This document shows positions 33,988 to 42,875 of a DNA stretch of 64,000 nucleotides, piece after piece. The first letter of the stretch is position 1; each line of letters begins with the position of its first letter. The translations under genes were made by a program, and so were the position numbers. The stretch is from assembly GCA_963728195.1 (NCBI GenBank), contig CAVSIX010000011.1, positions 62,001-126,000 of the forward strand, in the 5' to 3' direction. The notes beneath the pieces were generated by a model. That model saw only the letters and a list, made by a program, of their open reading frames with translations. It had not been told where the DNA came from and ran no database searches. The stretch comes from Sva-07 sp963728195. GTDB taxonomy: Bacteria; Actinomycetota; Acidimicrobiia; Acidimicrobiales; Ilumatobacteraceae.

Positions 33988-34746
33988 GTCGGGGGCCAGC
34001 GCCCGTCGAAGGCGCAGTGCATCCTCGACGGCGTGGCCGTGCCAATCGTTGTTGAAGTAGGCGTAGACGTCGTGGCCGGCGTCGAGTTCCCCGCCGAGGC
34101 GCGTCACCCATTCCTCGAGCCGCCGGTCGCCGTAGGCGCCGTGGTACGCCTGACGGAGGGCGTCGGGACCGTGGAACCGGACGTAGGTCCAGTCGGTGGT
34201 CAGCTCGAACGGATGGTCGGCCAGCAGATCATGGACGCACAGCGCAGCGCGATGGCGGCGCAGTACCTCGAACACGTCGTCGTGCAACCACGACGGCTCG
34301 CGCAGCTCGACCGCCCAGCGCATCGAGGCGGGTGCGCACGACAGGAACTCGTCGAGCCGCTCGGCATTGCGCTTCCACCGTGGCGGCAGTTGCACCAGGT
34401 TGGGCCCGAGGTGGTCGCCGAGGCGTTCGACACGATCGAGATGGTTGGGCAACCAACTCGCCGCATCACGCAGCTTCATCCGGTGCGAACCGAATGCGCC
34501 GACCTTGACCGCATAGACGAACCCCGGCCGAGCGGCCTCGCCCCACTGATCGGCGGCTTTCGCCGTGGGCAGGCGGTAGAAGGTCGAGTTCAGTTCGACG
34601 GTGTCGAACAGGCCTTGGTAGTGGTCGAACCACAGGCGCTGGGGCAACCCGGTCGGGTAGACGATGCCGCGCCAGTCGGAGTACGACCATCCCGAGCAGC
34701 CGACCCTCAGCGTCGCCCGTCCGGACTCGATGGGACGGGTGGGCAT
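33982..34746 (-). CDS. DUF72 (YecE-like) protein
   Basis: 254 aa from ATG 34746. LRVGCSGWSYSDWRGIVYP, DTVELNSTFYRLP, FVYAVKVGAFGSH, LVQLPPRWK, WAVELREPSWLHDDVF, YAYFNNDWHGHAVEDA: the full DUF72 signature, a TIM-barrel family of unknown activity. Divergent from the PncC gene, with 57 bp between starts. Confidence 0.9.
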   Translation of the reverse strand: MPTRPIESGRATLRVGCSGWSYSDWRGIVYPTGLPQRLWFDHYQGLFDTVELNSTFYRLPTAKAADQWGEAARPGFVYAVKVGAFGSHRMKLRDAASWLPNHLDRVERLGDHLGPNLVQLPPRWKRNAERLDEFLSCAPASMRWAVELREPSWLHDDVFEVLRRHRAALCVHDLLADHPFELTTDWTYVRFHGPDALRQAYHGAYGDRRLEEWVTRLGGELDAGHDVYAYFNNDWHGHAVEDALRLRRALAPDE

Positions 34747-34803
34747 GCGGCTGACCGTTCCCCTGCGCTGTGCGCTCCAACCGTCGGCTCGTAGCATTGG
34801 GAC

Positions 34804-35259
34804 ATGCGTGACGACGACGTCGCCGACGAGGTGGCCGACCTTCTCGCCGGGCGCACGATCGCCACCGCCGAGTCCTGCACGGCCGGTCGCGTCGCCGAGG
34901 TGCTCGCCACCGTCGACAAGGCCACCGACTTCCTGCGCGGCGGCGTGGTCGCGTATCAGGAGTCGGTCAAACGTGACCTGCTCGGCGTCACCGCCGAGTC
35001 GGTGCTGACCGAGCGTGCCGCCGAAGAGATGGCTGCCGGCGTCGCTGGTCTCCTCGGTGCCGATGTCACCGTGTCGACCACCGGTGTCGCCGGCGACGAC
35101 GAGCAGGACGGCTCGCCGCCGGGCACCGTGTACATCGCAACCTACGTCGGCGGCCGGATCGCCAGCCGGACCCACCGCTTCCACGGCTCCGCCGAAGCGG
35201 TGTGCGATCAGGCCCGCCGTCAGGCCCTCCTCGACCTCGTCGATGCGCTGACGGTCTGA
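34804..35259 (+). CDS. pncC: nicotinamide-nucleotide amidase (CinA C-terminal domain)
   Basis: 151 aa from ATG 34804. TIATAESCTAGRVAEVLATV, FLRGGVVAYQ, VTVSTTGVAGDD ... GSPPGTVYIA: the PncC/CinA-C fold with the catalytic Ser. It converts nicotinamide mononucleotide to nicotinic acid mononucleotide in NAD salvage. The N-terminal CinA domain is absent, as in stand-alone PncC. TAGCAT (34792-34797) six bases before the ATG suggests a leaderless transcript. Confidence 0.9.
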   Translation: MRDDDVADEVADLLAGRTIATAESCTAGRVAEVLATVDKATDFLRGGVVAYQESVKRDLLGVTAESVLTERAAEEMAAGVAGLLGADVTVSTTGVAGDDEQDGSPPGTVYIATYVGGRIASRTHRFHGSAEAVCDQARRQALLDLVDALTV

Positions 35260-35287
35260 GGCGCCAGGGCGCGAGTCCGCAGCGGGG

Positions 35288-35554
35288 TCAGCTCGAGACG
35301 TGACCGTCGCCGCCGCTCACTGCGTCGGCGAGCGTGTCCCCCGTGTGGTCGACGGCATCGGCGACGCGATCGCCGGCGCTCGACGCCACCTTCGATGCGT
35401 TCTCGTCGACGGCTCGGCCGATGCGTGATCCCGTGATCTTGCGTCCGGCGTCCGAGGCCGCCGACCGCGCGCGCTGTCGCTGCTGCTCGGTGGAGTTCGA
35501 GACCCAGAATCCGCCGACGAGGCAACCTGCAATGAATCCGATGATGAGTTTCAT
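35288..35554 (-). CDS. small YtxH-like membrane-anchored protein
   Basis: 88 aa from ATG 35554. One N-terminal TM (LIIGFIAGCLVGGFWV), then a hydrophilic, Ala/Asp-rich amphipathic tail (SAASDAGRKITGSR ... AVDHTGDTLADAVSGGDG) like YtxH/LEA-type stress proteins. Converges with pncC, 28 bp apart. Confidence 0.75.
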   Translation of the reverse strand: MKLIIGFIAGCLVGGFWVSNSTEQQRQRARSAASDAGRKITGSRIGRAVDENASKVASSAGDRVADAVDHTGDTLADAVSGGDGHVSS

Positions 35555-35634
35555 GGCACAGCAGTGCCCGACTCGGCGCGATCCAATCGCCGTTGCGTGT
35601 GCGCCGGTGGTGGCGGCCTCGTCGCCGCGTTCGG

Positions 35635-35659
35635 GTGTGTCGTCGGCAGCGACGGGTAT
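35635..35659 (+). promoter_or_regulatory. putative sigma-B/F-type promoter
   Basis: GTGT (35635-35638), a 15-bp spacer, GGGTAT (35654-35659), 9 bp before ATG 35669, so a nearly leaderless start. Confidence 0.5.
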
Positions 35660-35668
35660 GGCCACGCC

Positions 35669-36142
35669 ATGGCATACACGAGCCGGACCCTGGTGGCGCC
35701 CCGCGAGGCGGTGTGGGAGGCGCTGATCGACCCGCACACGTATCCCGACTGGTTGATCGGCGCCTCTCGAATCCGCGACGTCGACCGCAGCTGGCCGGGC
35801 GTCGGCTCCCGGTTCCATCACCGGGTCGGGGTCGGCTGGCTGTCGATACCCGACTACTCCGAGGTGGTCGACATCGATCCCGGCCGTCTGCTGCGTCTGA
35901 AGGTCAAAGCACGCCCGCTCGTCTCGGCCGTCGTGACGTTCGTGCTGATCAGCGACGAGACGGGGACTGCGGTGGCCATCGAGGAGGAGCCCGAATTGCG
36001 GACCATCGGCAACGTCGTTCGTCCGATGATGGATCCGACGATCCACCTCCGCAACCATCGTTCGCTACGTCGCCTCGACCGGCTCGTCCAGCAGCGTCTC
36101 GCGATGGCGAACGCTTCCGGCCCGACGGGTGCGACTCGATGA
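35669..36142 (+). CDS. SRPBCC-family protein
   Basis: 157 aa from ATG 35669; an upstream extension to 35564 looks non-coding. START/Bet-v1-like fold: APREAVWEALIDPHTYPDWL, SRFHHRVGVG, RPLVSAVVTFVLI. Such proteins bind hydrophobic ligands or act as cyclases. The ATGA overlap with the next gene, a phytoene-desaturase-like enzyme, suggests both act on the same lipid or isoprenoid. Confidence 0.85.
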   Translation: MAYTSRTLVAPREAVWEALIDPHTYPDWLIGASRIRDVDRSWPGVGSRFHHRVGVGWLSIPDYSEVVDIDPGRLLRLKVKARPLVSAVVTFVLISDETGTAVAIEEEPELRTIGNVVRPMMDPTIHLRNHRSLRRLDRLVQQRLAMANASGPTGATR

Positions 36143-37752
36143 GCGCCACGGTGGATGCGGTCGTCATCGGTGCGGGTCCCAACGGTCTCGTCGCCGCAAA
36201 CCTTCTCGCCGACGAGGGCTGGGACGTGCTCGTCCTCGAGAGCGAGTCGGAACCCGGTGGAGCGGTACGCAGTGGCGAGCTGCTCGAACCCGGATTCGTG
36301 ACCGACCGGTTCAGTGCGTTCTATCCGCTGTCGATCGTGTCACCGCACATCCGTGCGCTCGACCTGCCCCGGCACGGTCTGACGTGGAGCCATGCGCCCC
36401 ACGTGCTCGCTCACCCGACCAGCGACGGCACGGCGCTGCTGAGCCGCGACGTCGACGAAACGACCCAGTCGCTGGATCGGTTCGCGACCGGCGACGGCGA
36501 CGCCTGGGTCGACCTGCAAGGCAGATGGAGGGAACTCGAGACCGACCTCATCGACGCATTCATGGGGCCGTTTCCTCCTCTTCGCCCGGCGTCGCGGCTC
36601 GCTGCATCGCTCGGGATCCGGGGGGTCGCCGAGCTCGCACGCGACGCCGTCGTGCCGGTGAAGCGATTCTCGTCGGAACGTTTCGACGGTGCTGGTGCCG
36701 GCCTGCTGCTCGCAGGTTCCGCGCTGCATGCCGACGTCACGCCGACGACGGCATTGTCGGGGCTGCTCGGTTGGTTGCTGACCGGCATCGGCCAGACACA
36801 TGGCTGGCCCGTACCGCAGGGTGGTGCCGGGGCGTTGACCGCGGCCCTCGTCCGGCGGCTCCGAGCGTCGGGTGCCAGCGTGCGCTGCAACAGCCGGGTC
36901 GTGCGGGTCCTGACCGATCGGCACGGCGCGAGCGGCGTCGAGACCGACGACGGCGAACGCGTCATCGCTCGCCATGGCGTCCTCGCCGATGTCGTCGCGC
37001 CGTCGCTGTATCTCGACCTGCTCGATCGGTCGGTCGTGCCGAGTCGGACCGTGCGCGACATCGGGCGCTACCAGCGAGGTTCCGCCACGTTCAAGGTGAA
37101 CTGGACGCTCGACGGCCCGATCCCGTGGCTCGATCCGGCGGTCGGTCGCGCCGGCACCGTCCATCTCGCCGACTCGGTCGACGAGATGACGCTGACCGCA
37201 GCGCAGCTCGAGATGGGCCGGATACCGGATCGTCCGTTCGTGCTGCTCGGGCAGATGACGGCGGCCGATGCGACCCGGTCACCGCCGGGAACCGAGACGA
37301 TCTGGGCGTACACCGACGTGCCCCAGGACGTGCGCGGCGACAGCGCGGGCACGCTCGGCGGCCTGCGCTCCGCCGACGACGTCGAAGGGTTCGCCGACCG
37401 GATCCAGCAGCGAATCGAAGCCCATGCACCAGGGTTCGCGTCGTTGATCCGGCAGCGGTCGATCCAATCACCGCACGACATCGAGTCCAGCGACGCCAAT
37501 CTGCTGCGAGGCGACAAGAACCTCGGCACGGCCCAGTTGCACCAGCAGTTGGTGTTCCGTCCGACGCTCGGTCTCGCTCGCCCCGAGACCGTGGTGCCGA
37601 AACTGTTCCTCGCATCGGCATCGGCGCATCCCGGCGGCGGCGTGCACGGCGCCTGTGGTGCCAATGCCGCTCGCGCCGCGATCGTGTCGCGGCGGTGGTC
37701 GCCCGTGGTGCGGCGGTGGCGGGTAGGACGCTGGCAGCGGGCGCTCGACTGA
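36139..37752 (+). CDS. phytoene-desaturase/CrtI-like FAD oxidoreductase
   Basis: 537 aa from ATG 36139. Dinucleotide motif VVIGAGPNGLVAANLLADEG at the N-terminus, SEPGGAVRSGEL, GWPVPQGGAGALTAAL and a C-terminal ASASAHPGGGVHGACGANAAR. These are the marks of the CrtI/carotenoid-isomerase/CrtO-like superfamily. FAD-dependent oxidation or isomerisation of a polyene is likely, but no other carotenoid gene is present, and actinobacterial homologues often have unknown substrates. Confidence 0.87.
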   Translation: MSATVDAVVIGAGPNGLVAANLLADEGWDVLVLESESEPGGAVRSGELLEPGFVTDRFSAFYPLSIVSPHIRALDLPRHGLTWSHAPHVLAHPTSDGTALLSRDVDETTQSLDRFATGDGDAWVDLQGRWRELETDLIDAFMGPFPPLRPASRLAASLGIRGVAELARDAVVPVKRFSSERFDGAGAGLLLAGSALHADVTPTTALSGLLGWLLTGIGQTHGWPVPQGGAGALTAALVRRLRASGASVRCNSRVVRVLTDRHGASGVETDDGERVIARHGVLADVVAPSLYLDLLDRSVVPSRTVRDIGRYQRGSATFKVNWTLDGPIPWLDPAVGRAGTVHLADSVDEMTLTAAQLEMGRIPDRPFVLLGQMTAADATRSPPGTETIWAYTDVPQDVRGDSAGTLGGLRSADDVEGFADRIQQRIEAHAPGFASLIRQRSIQSPHDIESSDANLLRGDKNLGTAQLHQQLVFRPTLGLARPETVVPKLFLASASAHPGGGVHGACGANAARAAIVSRRWSPVVRRWRVGRWQRALD

Positions 37753-37772
37753 ACGACGCACGAGCCGCCGGC

Positions 37773-38375
37773 TCAGCTGTCGGCGACCGCCGCCTTCGGC
37801 GTCCGGCGTTCCCAGACGCCCAGCTCGAACTGGTCGTCGACGTGGGTGCAGCGCCGTTCCAGGAAGTCGGCGCCGTCGAGCCACGGTCCGATGGCCGTAC
37901 CGCTGCGCGGGGAGTCGGTGGCCCCGGTGTAGTGCACCGCCACGACGTGCCCGCCGGCCTCCAACCACCGTTCCAGCCCGGCGAGCGCCTCGTCGGCTCG
38001 CTCACCGGCGACGTAGTACGCGACCTCCGACCACACGACCAGATCGCCGCGCCCCGATGGCCAGAAGTCCGGGAACGAGGCGCAGACGACCTCGACGCCG
38101 GGCTCCGACGACATCCGCTCGCGGCACCGTTGCACCGCATCGTCGACGAAATCGAACGCGACCAGTTCGTTGCATCGCTGCGCCAGCCGCTCGGTGAGCG
38201 CACCGTTGGAGCACCCCGGCTCGAGGCAACGGTGATAGTGCGCTCGTGGCAGCGCCGCCATCGTGATCGCGAATTTGCGTCGCTCGTACCAGCGCTCGTC
38301 GAAGCCCCACGGATCCGGTGACCGGTCGTACATCTCGCGGAAGTAGTCGTACGGCTTGGTGGTTCGTGCGCTCAC
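37773..38375 (-). CDS. NodS-like SAM methyltransferase
   Basis: 200 aa from GTG 38375, chosen because its GTGA overlaps the stop of the previous gene. FREMYDRSPDPWGFDERWYERRK start and SAM motif I EPGCSNGALTERLA, then DLVVWSEVAYYV. It belongs to the NodS/NodU-cluster methyltransferase group that acts on glycans or amines. It is last in the PIG-L/GT2/ACAD/methyltransferase operon. In other bacteria this methyltransferase type is fused to PIG-L deacetylases, which supports a shared substrate. Confidence 0.85.
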   Translation of the reverse strand: MSARTTKPYDYFREMYDRSPDPWGFDERWYERRKFAITMAALPRAHYHRCLEPGCSNGALTERLAQRCNELVAFDFVDDAVQRCRERMSSEPGVEVVCASFPDFWPSGRGDLVVWSEVAYYVAGERADEALAGLERWLEAGGHVVAVHYTGATDSPRSGTAIGPWLDGADFLERRCTHVDDQFELGVWERRTPKAAVADS

Positions 38376-39319
38376 GTCGGACACGCCAGGCGTCCCAGCT
38401 CGGCGAGATCGCGCTCGCCGTGGTGCTGTCGGAGATACAGGTGCGTGTCGGCCCACCGTTGCGACACCGCAGCGTCGGTGGTGAAGGGACGCGGGCCCAG
38501 CGCCCGGCCGAACCGGTCGAGCAGGTCGGTGGCGAGCCGTTCGACGGTGTGGCGCAGCGACTGTGCCCGCGCCTGCGCCGCTTCGGCGTCGTCGGGGCAC
38601 CGGTCGATCTCGCGTCCTGCCGTCGCCAACAGTGCCTGCATCGCCCACACCGACGCCCGCAGCGCACCGAGGTGGGCCCGTCGGTGGGGGTCGTCGTCGA
38701 TGCGCTCCTCAGCGGCGCCGAGCAGCCCCGCTGCGGCGCCGGCCCAGCAGGCAGCGGGTGCACAGGCGCCATGCCAGAAACCGACCCGGTCGAGATACCA
38801 GTCGGGCCCACCGACGGCGTCGGTCGGCTCCACGCCATGGTCGACGAACTCGACGGCACCCGTCGACGAATCGTGCAGCGCCGCGCTCGCCCAGTCGTCG
38901 GTGGTCGCCCGCACGGAGGCAGCGTCGAGGCCCACGTCGTACAGCAGACGAGCGCCGCATGCGCTGCCGGTCACGGTGACGAGCGCACGGTCGACGATGC
39001 CGATCCCGGATGCGAACGGCTTGACGCCGTCGAGGAACTGCGCTCCACGGGCGGTGTCGCGCACGTGCACGTCGTCGCATCCGGCCGACGCCCAGACCCC
39101 GTACAGCGAGTCCGGTCGGGGCCGGCGGCCGGCCTCGTGCAGGATCGAGACGGCGTCGGTGTGGGCCTCGGCCAGACGTGCCACCGATACGGGATGTGCC
39201 CGGGCGATCTCGAAGAGCGCCAGCAGCCGGTCGGCGCTGCGGCCGCACCCGGGATCGGGGAGATCGAGGTCGCCGACGGCCAGCATCGCCCTGAGGTCGG
39301 TCTCGGCCTCCGACGTCAT
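38372..39319 (-). CDS. acyl-CoA-dehydrogenase-like protein
   Basis: 315 aa from ATG 39319 (an upstream open frame to 39961 is antisense noise). ACAD-type: VWASAGCDDVHVRD, FLDGVKPFASGIGIVDRALVTV (FAD-binding beta domain), and a C-terminal helical bundle. It is shorter than the usual 380 aa and lacks an obvious catalytic Glu/Arg that I can place. Start and stop both overlap neighbours. In PIG-L cassettes this family member is conserved and may oxidise or hold an acyl group on the sugar. Confidence 0.78.
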   Translation of the reverse strand: MTSEAETDLRAMLAVGDLDLPDPGCGRSADRLLALFEIARAHPVSVARLAEAHTDAVSILHEAGRRPRPDSLYGVWASAGCDDVHVRDTARGAQFLDGVKPFASGIGIVDRALVTVTGSACGARLLYDVGLDAASVRATTDDWASAALHDSSTGAVEFVDHGVEPTDAVGGPDWYLDRVGFWHGACAPAACWAGAAAGLLGAAEERIDDDPHRRAHLGALRASVWAMQALLATAGREIDRCPDDAEAAQARAQSLRHTVERLATDLLDRFGRALGPRPFTTDAAVSQRWADTHLYLRQHHGERDLAELGRLACPT

Positions 39320-40083
39320 GCGACGGTCGGTTCCGCCGGATCGGGACGGGCGTTCGGCGACTCGGCGCCCGACGCCAGCCGTGCCAGATCGCCGGCGAAT
39401 CCATCCGGAGCCCGGCCGACCACCCGACCGCTCGTGCGCACCGTGATCGCCGTCGACGACAGGCACGTGGTCACCGACCGCAGGCGCATCCAGAGGTCGT
39501 GATCTTCGCCGGATTCGAGCCGGCGCCATCCGCCGGCGAGCAGGTACACGTCGCCGCGGGTGCCCATGTTCGCGCCATGGACATGGCGGTGGGTGCCGTC
39601 GGGCGACACGCCGTAGGCCGCTTCGAATCGGGCACGCACCTGTGCGTCGACATCGGTGTCCAATTCGACGGTGCCGGCCACTGCGGTCACGTCGCGCTGA
39701 GCGAGTTCCAGCTGCGCGGCGAGCCAGTACCCGGGCACGATGGTGTCGGCGTCGGTGTGCGCCAACCAGATGTGGCGAGGCCGATGCAGCGAACCGCCGA
39801 GTGCCACACGACAGCCGACCGATCGGGCGGCGCCCACGCAGCCGTGAGCGGTTCGCACGACGACCGACGACGTCCAGCGTCCGGCATCGGGCCCGACTCC
39901 GGTGCGCCGTTCGATCATCGCTCCGGTCGAGTCCGAACTGGCATCGACGACGACGACGCACGTACTGCTGACGCCGGCGGGCAGCCGCTGGCGCGCTCGT
40001 TCGACCGACTCGATCGTCGCCTCGATCGTGTCGGCTTCGTCTCGCGCAGGGATGACGACGGCGACGTGGCGAATCCGGGTCAC
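39316..40083 (-). CDS. family 2 glycosyltransferase
   Basis: 255 aa from GTG 40083 (GTGA overlap with PIG-L stop). AVVIPARDEADTIEATIESV, VVVVDASSDSTG, HTDADTIVP (DxD), GEDHDLWMRLR. A GT-A inverting transferase of the small cytosolic type, with no TM helix. Confidence 0.88.
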   Translation of the reverse strand: MTRIRHVAVVIPARDEADTIEATIESVERARQRLPAGVSSTCVVVVDASSDSTGAMIERRTGVGPDAGRWTSSVVVRTAHGCVGAARSVGCRVALGGSLHRPRHIWLAHTDADTIVPGYWLAAQLELAQRDVTAVAGTVELDTDVDAQVRARFEAAYGVSPDGTHRHVHGANMGTRGDVYLLAGGWRRLESGEDHDLWMRLRSVTTCLSSTAITVRTSGRVVGRAPDGFAGDLARLASGAESPNARPDPAEPTVA

Positions 40084-40901
40084 GTCTGCACCCCGGCGGA
40101 CCCCGACATCACCGGCGGTACACCGGTCTCGAGGTGGGTCTCGACGTCGGTGTCGTCGTCGCCCGGTGCGCTGAGCAGCCGGGGAGACACGTAGTACTCG
40201 GCGTGCCAGTCGAGGGGCCGGATCAGCTCATCGGTGAGCTGCGGCGTTCCGTCGTCGTCGACGAACTGGCTGCGGTGACACTCGATGGCGGCCCGTCGCC
40301 GCCGCCGGGCCTCGTCGTCGAGCTCGAGTGCGAGGATCCGTTCCCGGGCGAGTGCCTCGGGCGTGCGGTGGTGCCACGTCCAGAACAGACCGAAGATCAG
40401 TGCACTTCCGGTGCGTGCCACCGCGTGGCGCGCCGCGACTCCCACCGCCTCGTGGTCGCAGTGGTGGTCGCCGGTCCACGGAGCAACGACCAGGCCGACG
40501 TGCTCGAAGGCGGCGATCGCCTCGGTGATCTCGGCGGTGTGTTGCGCTGCCTCACCGTCGGGAATCGACAGGCGGCGGATCGAGCCGGCGTCGACTCCCA
40601 GTTCGCCGAGCGCAGCGAGCTGCTCGGCCCGGCGGCGATCCGCGAGTTCCTCGGGCTCGGCCGTGTCGTAGGCCGCCTCGCCGTCGGTGACCGCGAGCAC
40701 GTGCACCTCGACGCCGCGTGCGCGCTGGGTGGCGATCAGTCCACCCGCCAACAGGGTCTCGTCGTCGGGATGCGGTGCGACGATCAGGGTCGGCACGGCG
40801 GGAAGTCGCAGCAACTCCGCCCGCTCGTGGGTTCGTGACCAGCTCCGATCGAGCGGTGACGGCTCGTCGGCGGGCTGCGACGGCGTGGGACTGCGACGCA
40901 T
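40080..40901 (-). CDS. PIG-L/LmbE N-deacetylase
   Basis: 273 aa from ATG 40901. Zinc motif PHPDDETLLAGG near residue 43 and WTGDHHCDHEAVG (second His). It removes N-acetyl groups from GlcNAc-type sugars, as in mycothiol or antibiotic biosynthesis. First gene of the minus operon (PIG-L, GT2, ACAD, methyltransferase), all joined by 4-bp overlaps. It lacks the fused methyltransferase seen in some homologues, which is here a separate gene. Confidence 0.9.
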   Translation of the reverse strand: MRRSPTPSQPADEPSPLDRSWSRTHERAELLRLPAVPTLIVAPHPDDETLLAGGLIATQRARGVEVHVLAVTDGEAAYDTAEPEELADRRRAEQLAALGELGVDAGSIRRLSIPDGEAAQHTAEITEAIAAFEHVGLVVAPWTGDHHCDHEAVGVAARHAVARTGSALIFGLFWTWHHRTPEALARERILALELDDEARRRRRAAIECHRSQFVDDDGTPQLTDELIRPLDWHAEYYVSPRLLSAPGDDDTDVETHLETGVPPVMSGSAGVQT

Positions 40902-40946
40902 GGGACTCCAGTTCTGATCGTCGGGGCGACATCGGCGACCGCAGCC

Positions 40947-40972
40947 GTACCCCGCCGCACCTCATCCCAACC
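40947..40972 (-). promoter_or_regulatory. putative sigma-B/F-type promoter
   Basis: On the minus strand: GGTT (40972-40969), a 16-bp spacer, GGGTAC (40952-40947), 45 bp before PIG-L ATG. Confidence 0.6.
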
Positions 40973-40986
40973 CGGCACCCCGACTG

Positions 40987-41087
40987 CGATGAGCGAAGCG
41001 CCGGTATGTGGTCGGTTCGCTCATCGCTGGGAGGGATCTGGCGGTTGCGATGAGCGAAGCGCCGGTATGTGGTCGGTTCGCTCATCG
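40987..41087 (+). repeat. 40-bp palindromic element, two identical cores (61-bp period)
   Basis: Cores at 40987-41026 and 41048-41087, identical to each other, with centre GCGCCGGTATGTGGTCGG. They lie between the two divergent promoters of the glycan operons, so here they cannot be terminators for a completed gene. With these promoters they fill the 318-bp gap 40902-41219. Confidence 0.9.
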
Positions 41088-41136
41088 GAGGGCGGAATGC
41101 GGTTGTGACATCAGCACCGACTTCTCCCCGGTGTCT

Positions 41137-41162
41137 GTCTGTCACCCGACTGGCTGGGGTAG
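41137..41162 (+). promoter_or_regulatory. putative sigma-B/F-type promoter
   Basis: GTCT (41137-41140), a 16-bp spacer, GGGTAG (41157-41162), 57 bp before the carbamoyltransferase ATG, which has AGAGGTG at 41210-41216. Confidence 0.5.
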
Positions 41163-41219
41163 TGGCCCGATGTCCGACCATCCGAACCAACCCCCGCAAG
41201 ATCCGAAGAGAGGTGATGC

Positions 41220-42875
41220 ATGGCCGCAGTGCTCGGAATCAACGCCGTCTTCCACGACCCCGCCGCATCGATCGTCGTCGATGGCGAGATCGTCGCAGCC
41301 GCCGAGGAGGAGCGCTTCAGCCGCCGCAAGCACGGCAAGGTTCCCGTGCCGTTCTCCACGTGGGAACTCCCCGAGGCGGCGATCGCGTTCTGTCTCGGGC
41401 GGGCCGGTCTCGACGCCACCGAGCTCGATGCGATCGCGTATTCGTACGATCCGTCGCTCGCCCCCGAACGCGCCGACGGCAGCGTCGAATCGCTGGTCGC
41501 CGCCGACTGGGAAGGCCTGCGCACGCTGTTCGCCGAGCGCGCCGACCGGTTCGTGTCGACACTGCTGCCCGGGCGTTGCGACGTCAGCGTCTGCCACGTG
41601 CCCCATCACGTCGCCCATGCTGCGTCGGCATGGGGTGCGTCGCCGTTCGACTCGTGCGCCGTCATGGTGCTCGACGGACGCGGCGAGCGCAGTTCGTTCC
41701 TCGCCGGGGTCGCCGACGAGGCCGGCTTCACCGCGCTCTCTTCACAGGAGCTTCCCCACAGCCTCGGCCTGCGGTACGAGGAGCTGACCGCCCACCTCGG
41801 CTACCGCCGCAGCAGCGACGAGTACAAGGTGATGGCGATGGCGAGCTACGGCGAGCCGCGCCACCTCGACGAGTTCCGCCGGCTGATCCGCACCGACGGC
41901 CGCGGCGGCTTCGTCACCGAGCCCGTCGACTGGTGCGCATATGCGCCTCCGGGCGTCGGTGACGAAGACGTGCGACCCGAGCACGCCGACCTGGCAGCCA
42001 CCGTCCAGCGTCGCTTGGAGGAGGTCGTCGTCGAGCTGGCCGACTGGCTGGCGAAGGAGACCGGCGAGCAGCGGCTCGCCCTGGCCGGTGGCGTGGCGCT
42101 CAACTGCGTCGCCAACAGTGCCCTGCTCGAACGCGGACCGTTCTCGGAGGTCTGGGTCCAGCCCGCCGCCGGAGATGCCGGCACGGCACTCGGTGCTGCG
42201 ATCCACGTGGCAGCGAGTGCCGGCGACCGACCCCGGCCGATGACGACCGCTGCACTCGGACCCGAGTGGAGCGACGACGAACTCGAGGCGATCCTCCGTG
42301 CGGCCGACGTGCCGCACGAGCGGCCCGACGACGTCGCCGAGGCGGTTGCCGAGGCGCTTGCTCGTGACGGAATCGTCGCATGGTTCCAGGGCCGCAGCGA
42401 GTTCGGTCCCCGCGCGCTCGGGCATCGCAGCCTGCTCGCGCATCCGGGTCGGGCCGAGAACGTCGACCGCCTCAATGCGGTCAAGGGCCGGGAACGATTC
42501 CGTCCGGTCGCGCCGATGGTGCTCGCCGAGGCGGCACCGAACGTGTTCGAGGGCGGCCCCCTGCCCAGTCCGTACATGCTGTTCACCCATCGCGTCCAGC
42601 CCGACTGGATCGATCGGATCCCGGCCGCCGTCCACGTCGACGGCACGGCGCGGATCCAGACCGTCGACCACGACGACGAGCCGCTCGTCCATCGGATGAT
42701 CGACGGCTTCGCCCGGCGCACCGGTCTCCCGGTGGTGATCAACACCTCGCTGAACACGGCCGGCCGCCCGATGGTCGATCATCCTCGCGAGGCGCTCGAG
42801 TGCTTCGGATCGGCACCGATCGACGTCCTCGCGCTCGGGCCGTTCATCGTCCGACGGGGACGGATGTACGCGTGA
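41220..42875 (+). CDS. carbamoyltransferase (NodU/CmcH/TobZ family)
   Basis: 551 aa from ATG 41220. N-terminal Kae1-like domain: GINAVFHDPAASIVVDGEIV, AEEERFSRRKHGK, HHVAHAASAW with metal His residues, VMVLDGRGE. C-terminal carbamoyl-adenylate domain: GRSEFGPRALGHRSLLAHP, GRERFRPVAP, NTSLNTAGRPMV. It transfers a carbamoyl group from carbamoyl phosphate (via carbamoyl-AMP) to a hydroxyl of a sugar. First gene of the ten-gene heptose operon. Confidence 0.92.
   Translation: MAAVLGINAVFHDPAASIVVDGEIVAAAEEERFSRRKHGKVPVPFSTWELPEAAIAFCLGRAGLDATELDAIAYSYDPSLAPERADGSVESLVAADWEGLRTLFAERADRFVSTLLPGRCDVSVCHVPHHVAHAASAWGASPFDSCAVMVLDGRGERSSFLAGVADEAGFTALSSQELPHSLGLRYEELTAHLGYRRSSDEYKVMAMASYGEPRHLDEFRRLIRTDGRGGFVTEPVDWCAYAPPGVGDEDVRPEHADLAATVQRRLEEVVVELADWLAKETGEQRLALAGGVALNCVANSALLERGPFSEVWVQPAAGDAGTALGAAIHVAASAGDRPRPMTTAALGPEWSDDELEAILRAADVPHERPDDVAEAVAEALARDGIVAWFQGRSEFGPRALGHRSLLAHPGRAENVDRLNAVKGRERFRPVAPMVLAEAAPNVFEGGPLPSPYMLFTHRVQPDWIDRIPAAVHVDGTARIQTVDHDDEPLVHRMIDGFARRTGLPVVINTSLNTAGRPMVDHPREALECFGSAPIDVLALGPFIVRRGRMYA

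Noticed and set aside
40987..41087. Palindromes as transcription terminators
   Set aside because: Here they lie between two divergent promoters, so no transcript ends there; a general terminator role does not fit all four loci.
41220..42875. Nodulation gene nodU
   Set aside because: Family name only; the context is glycan synthesis, with no nodABC genes.
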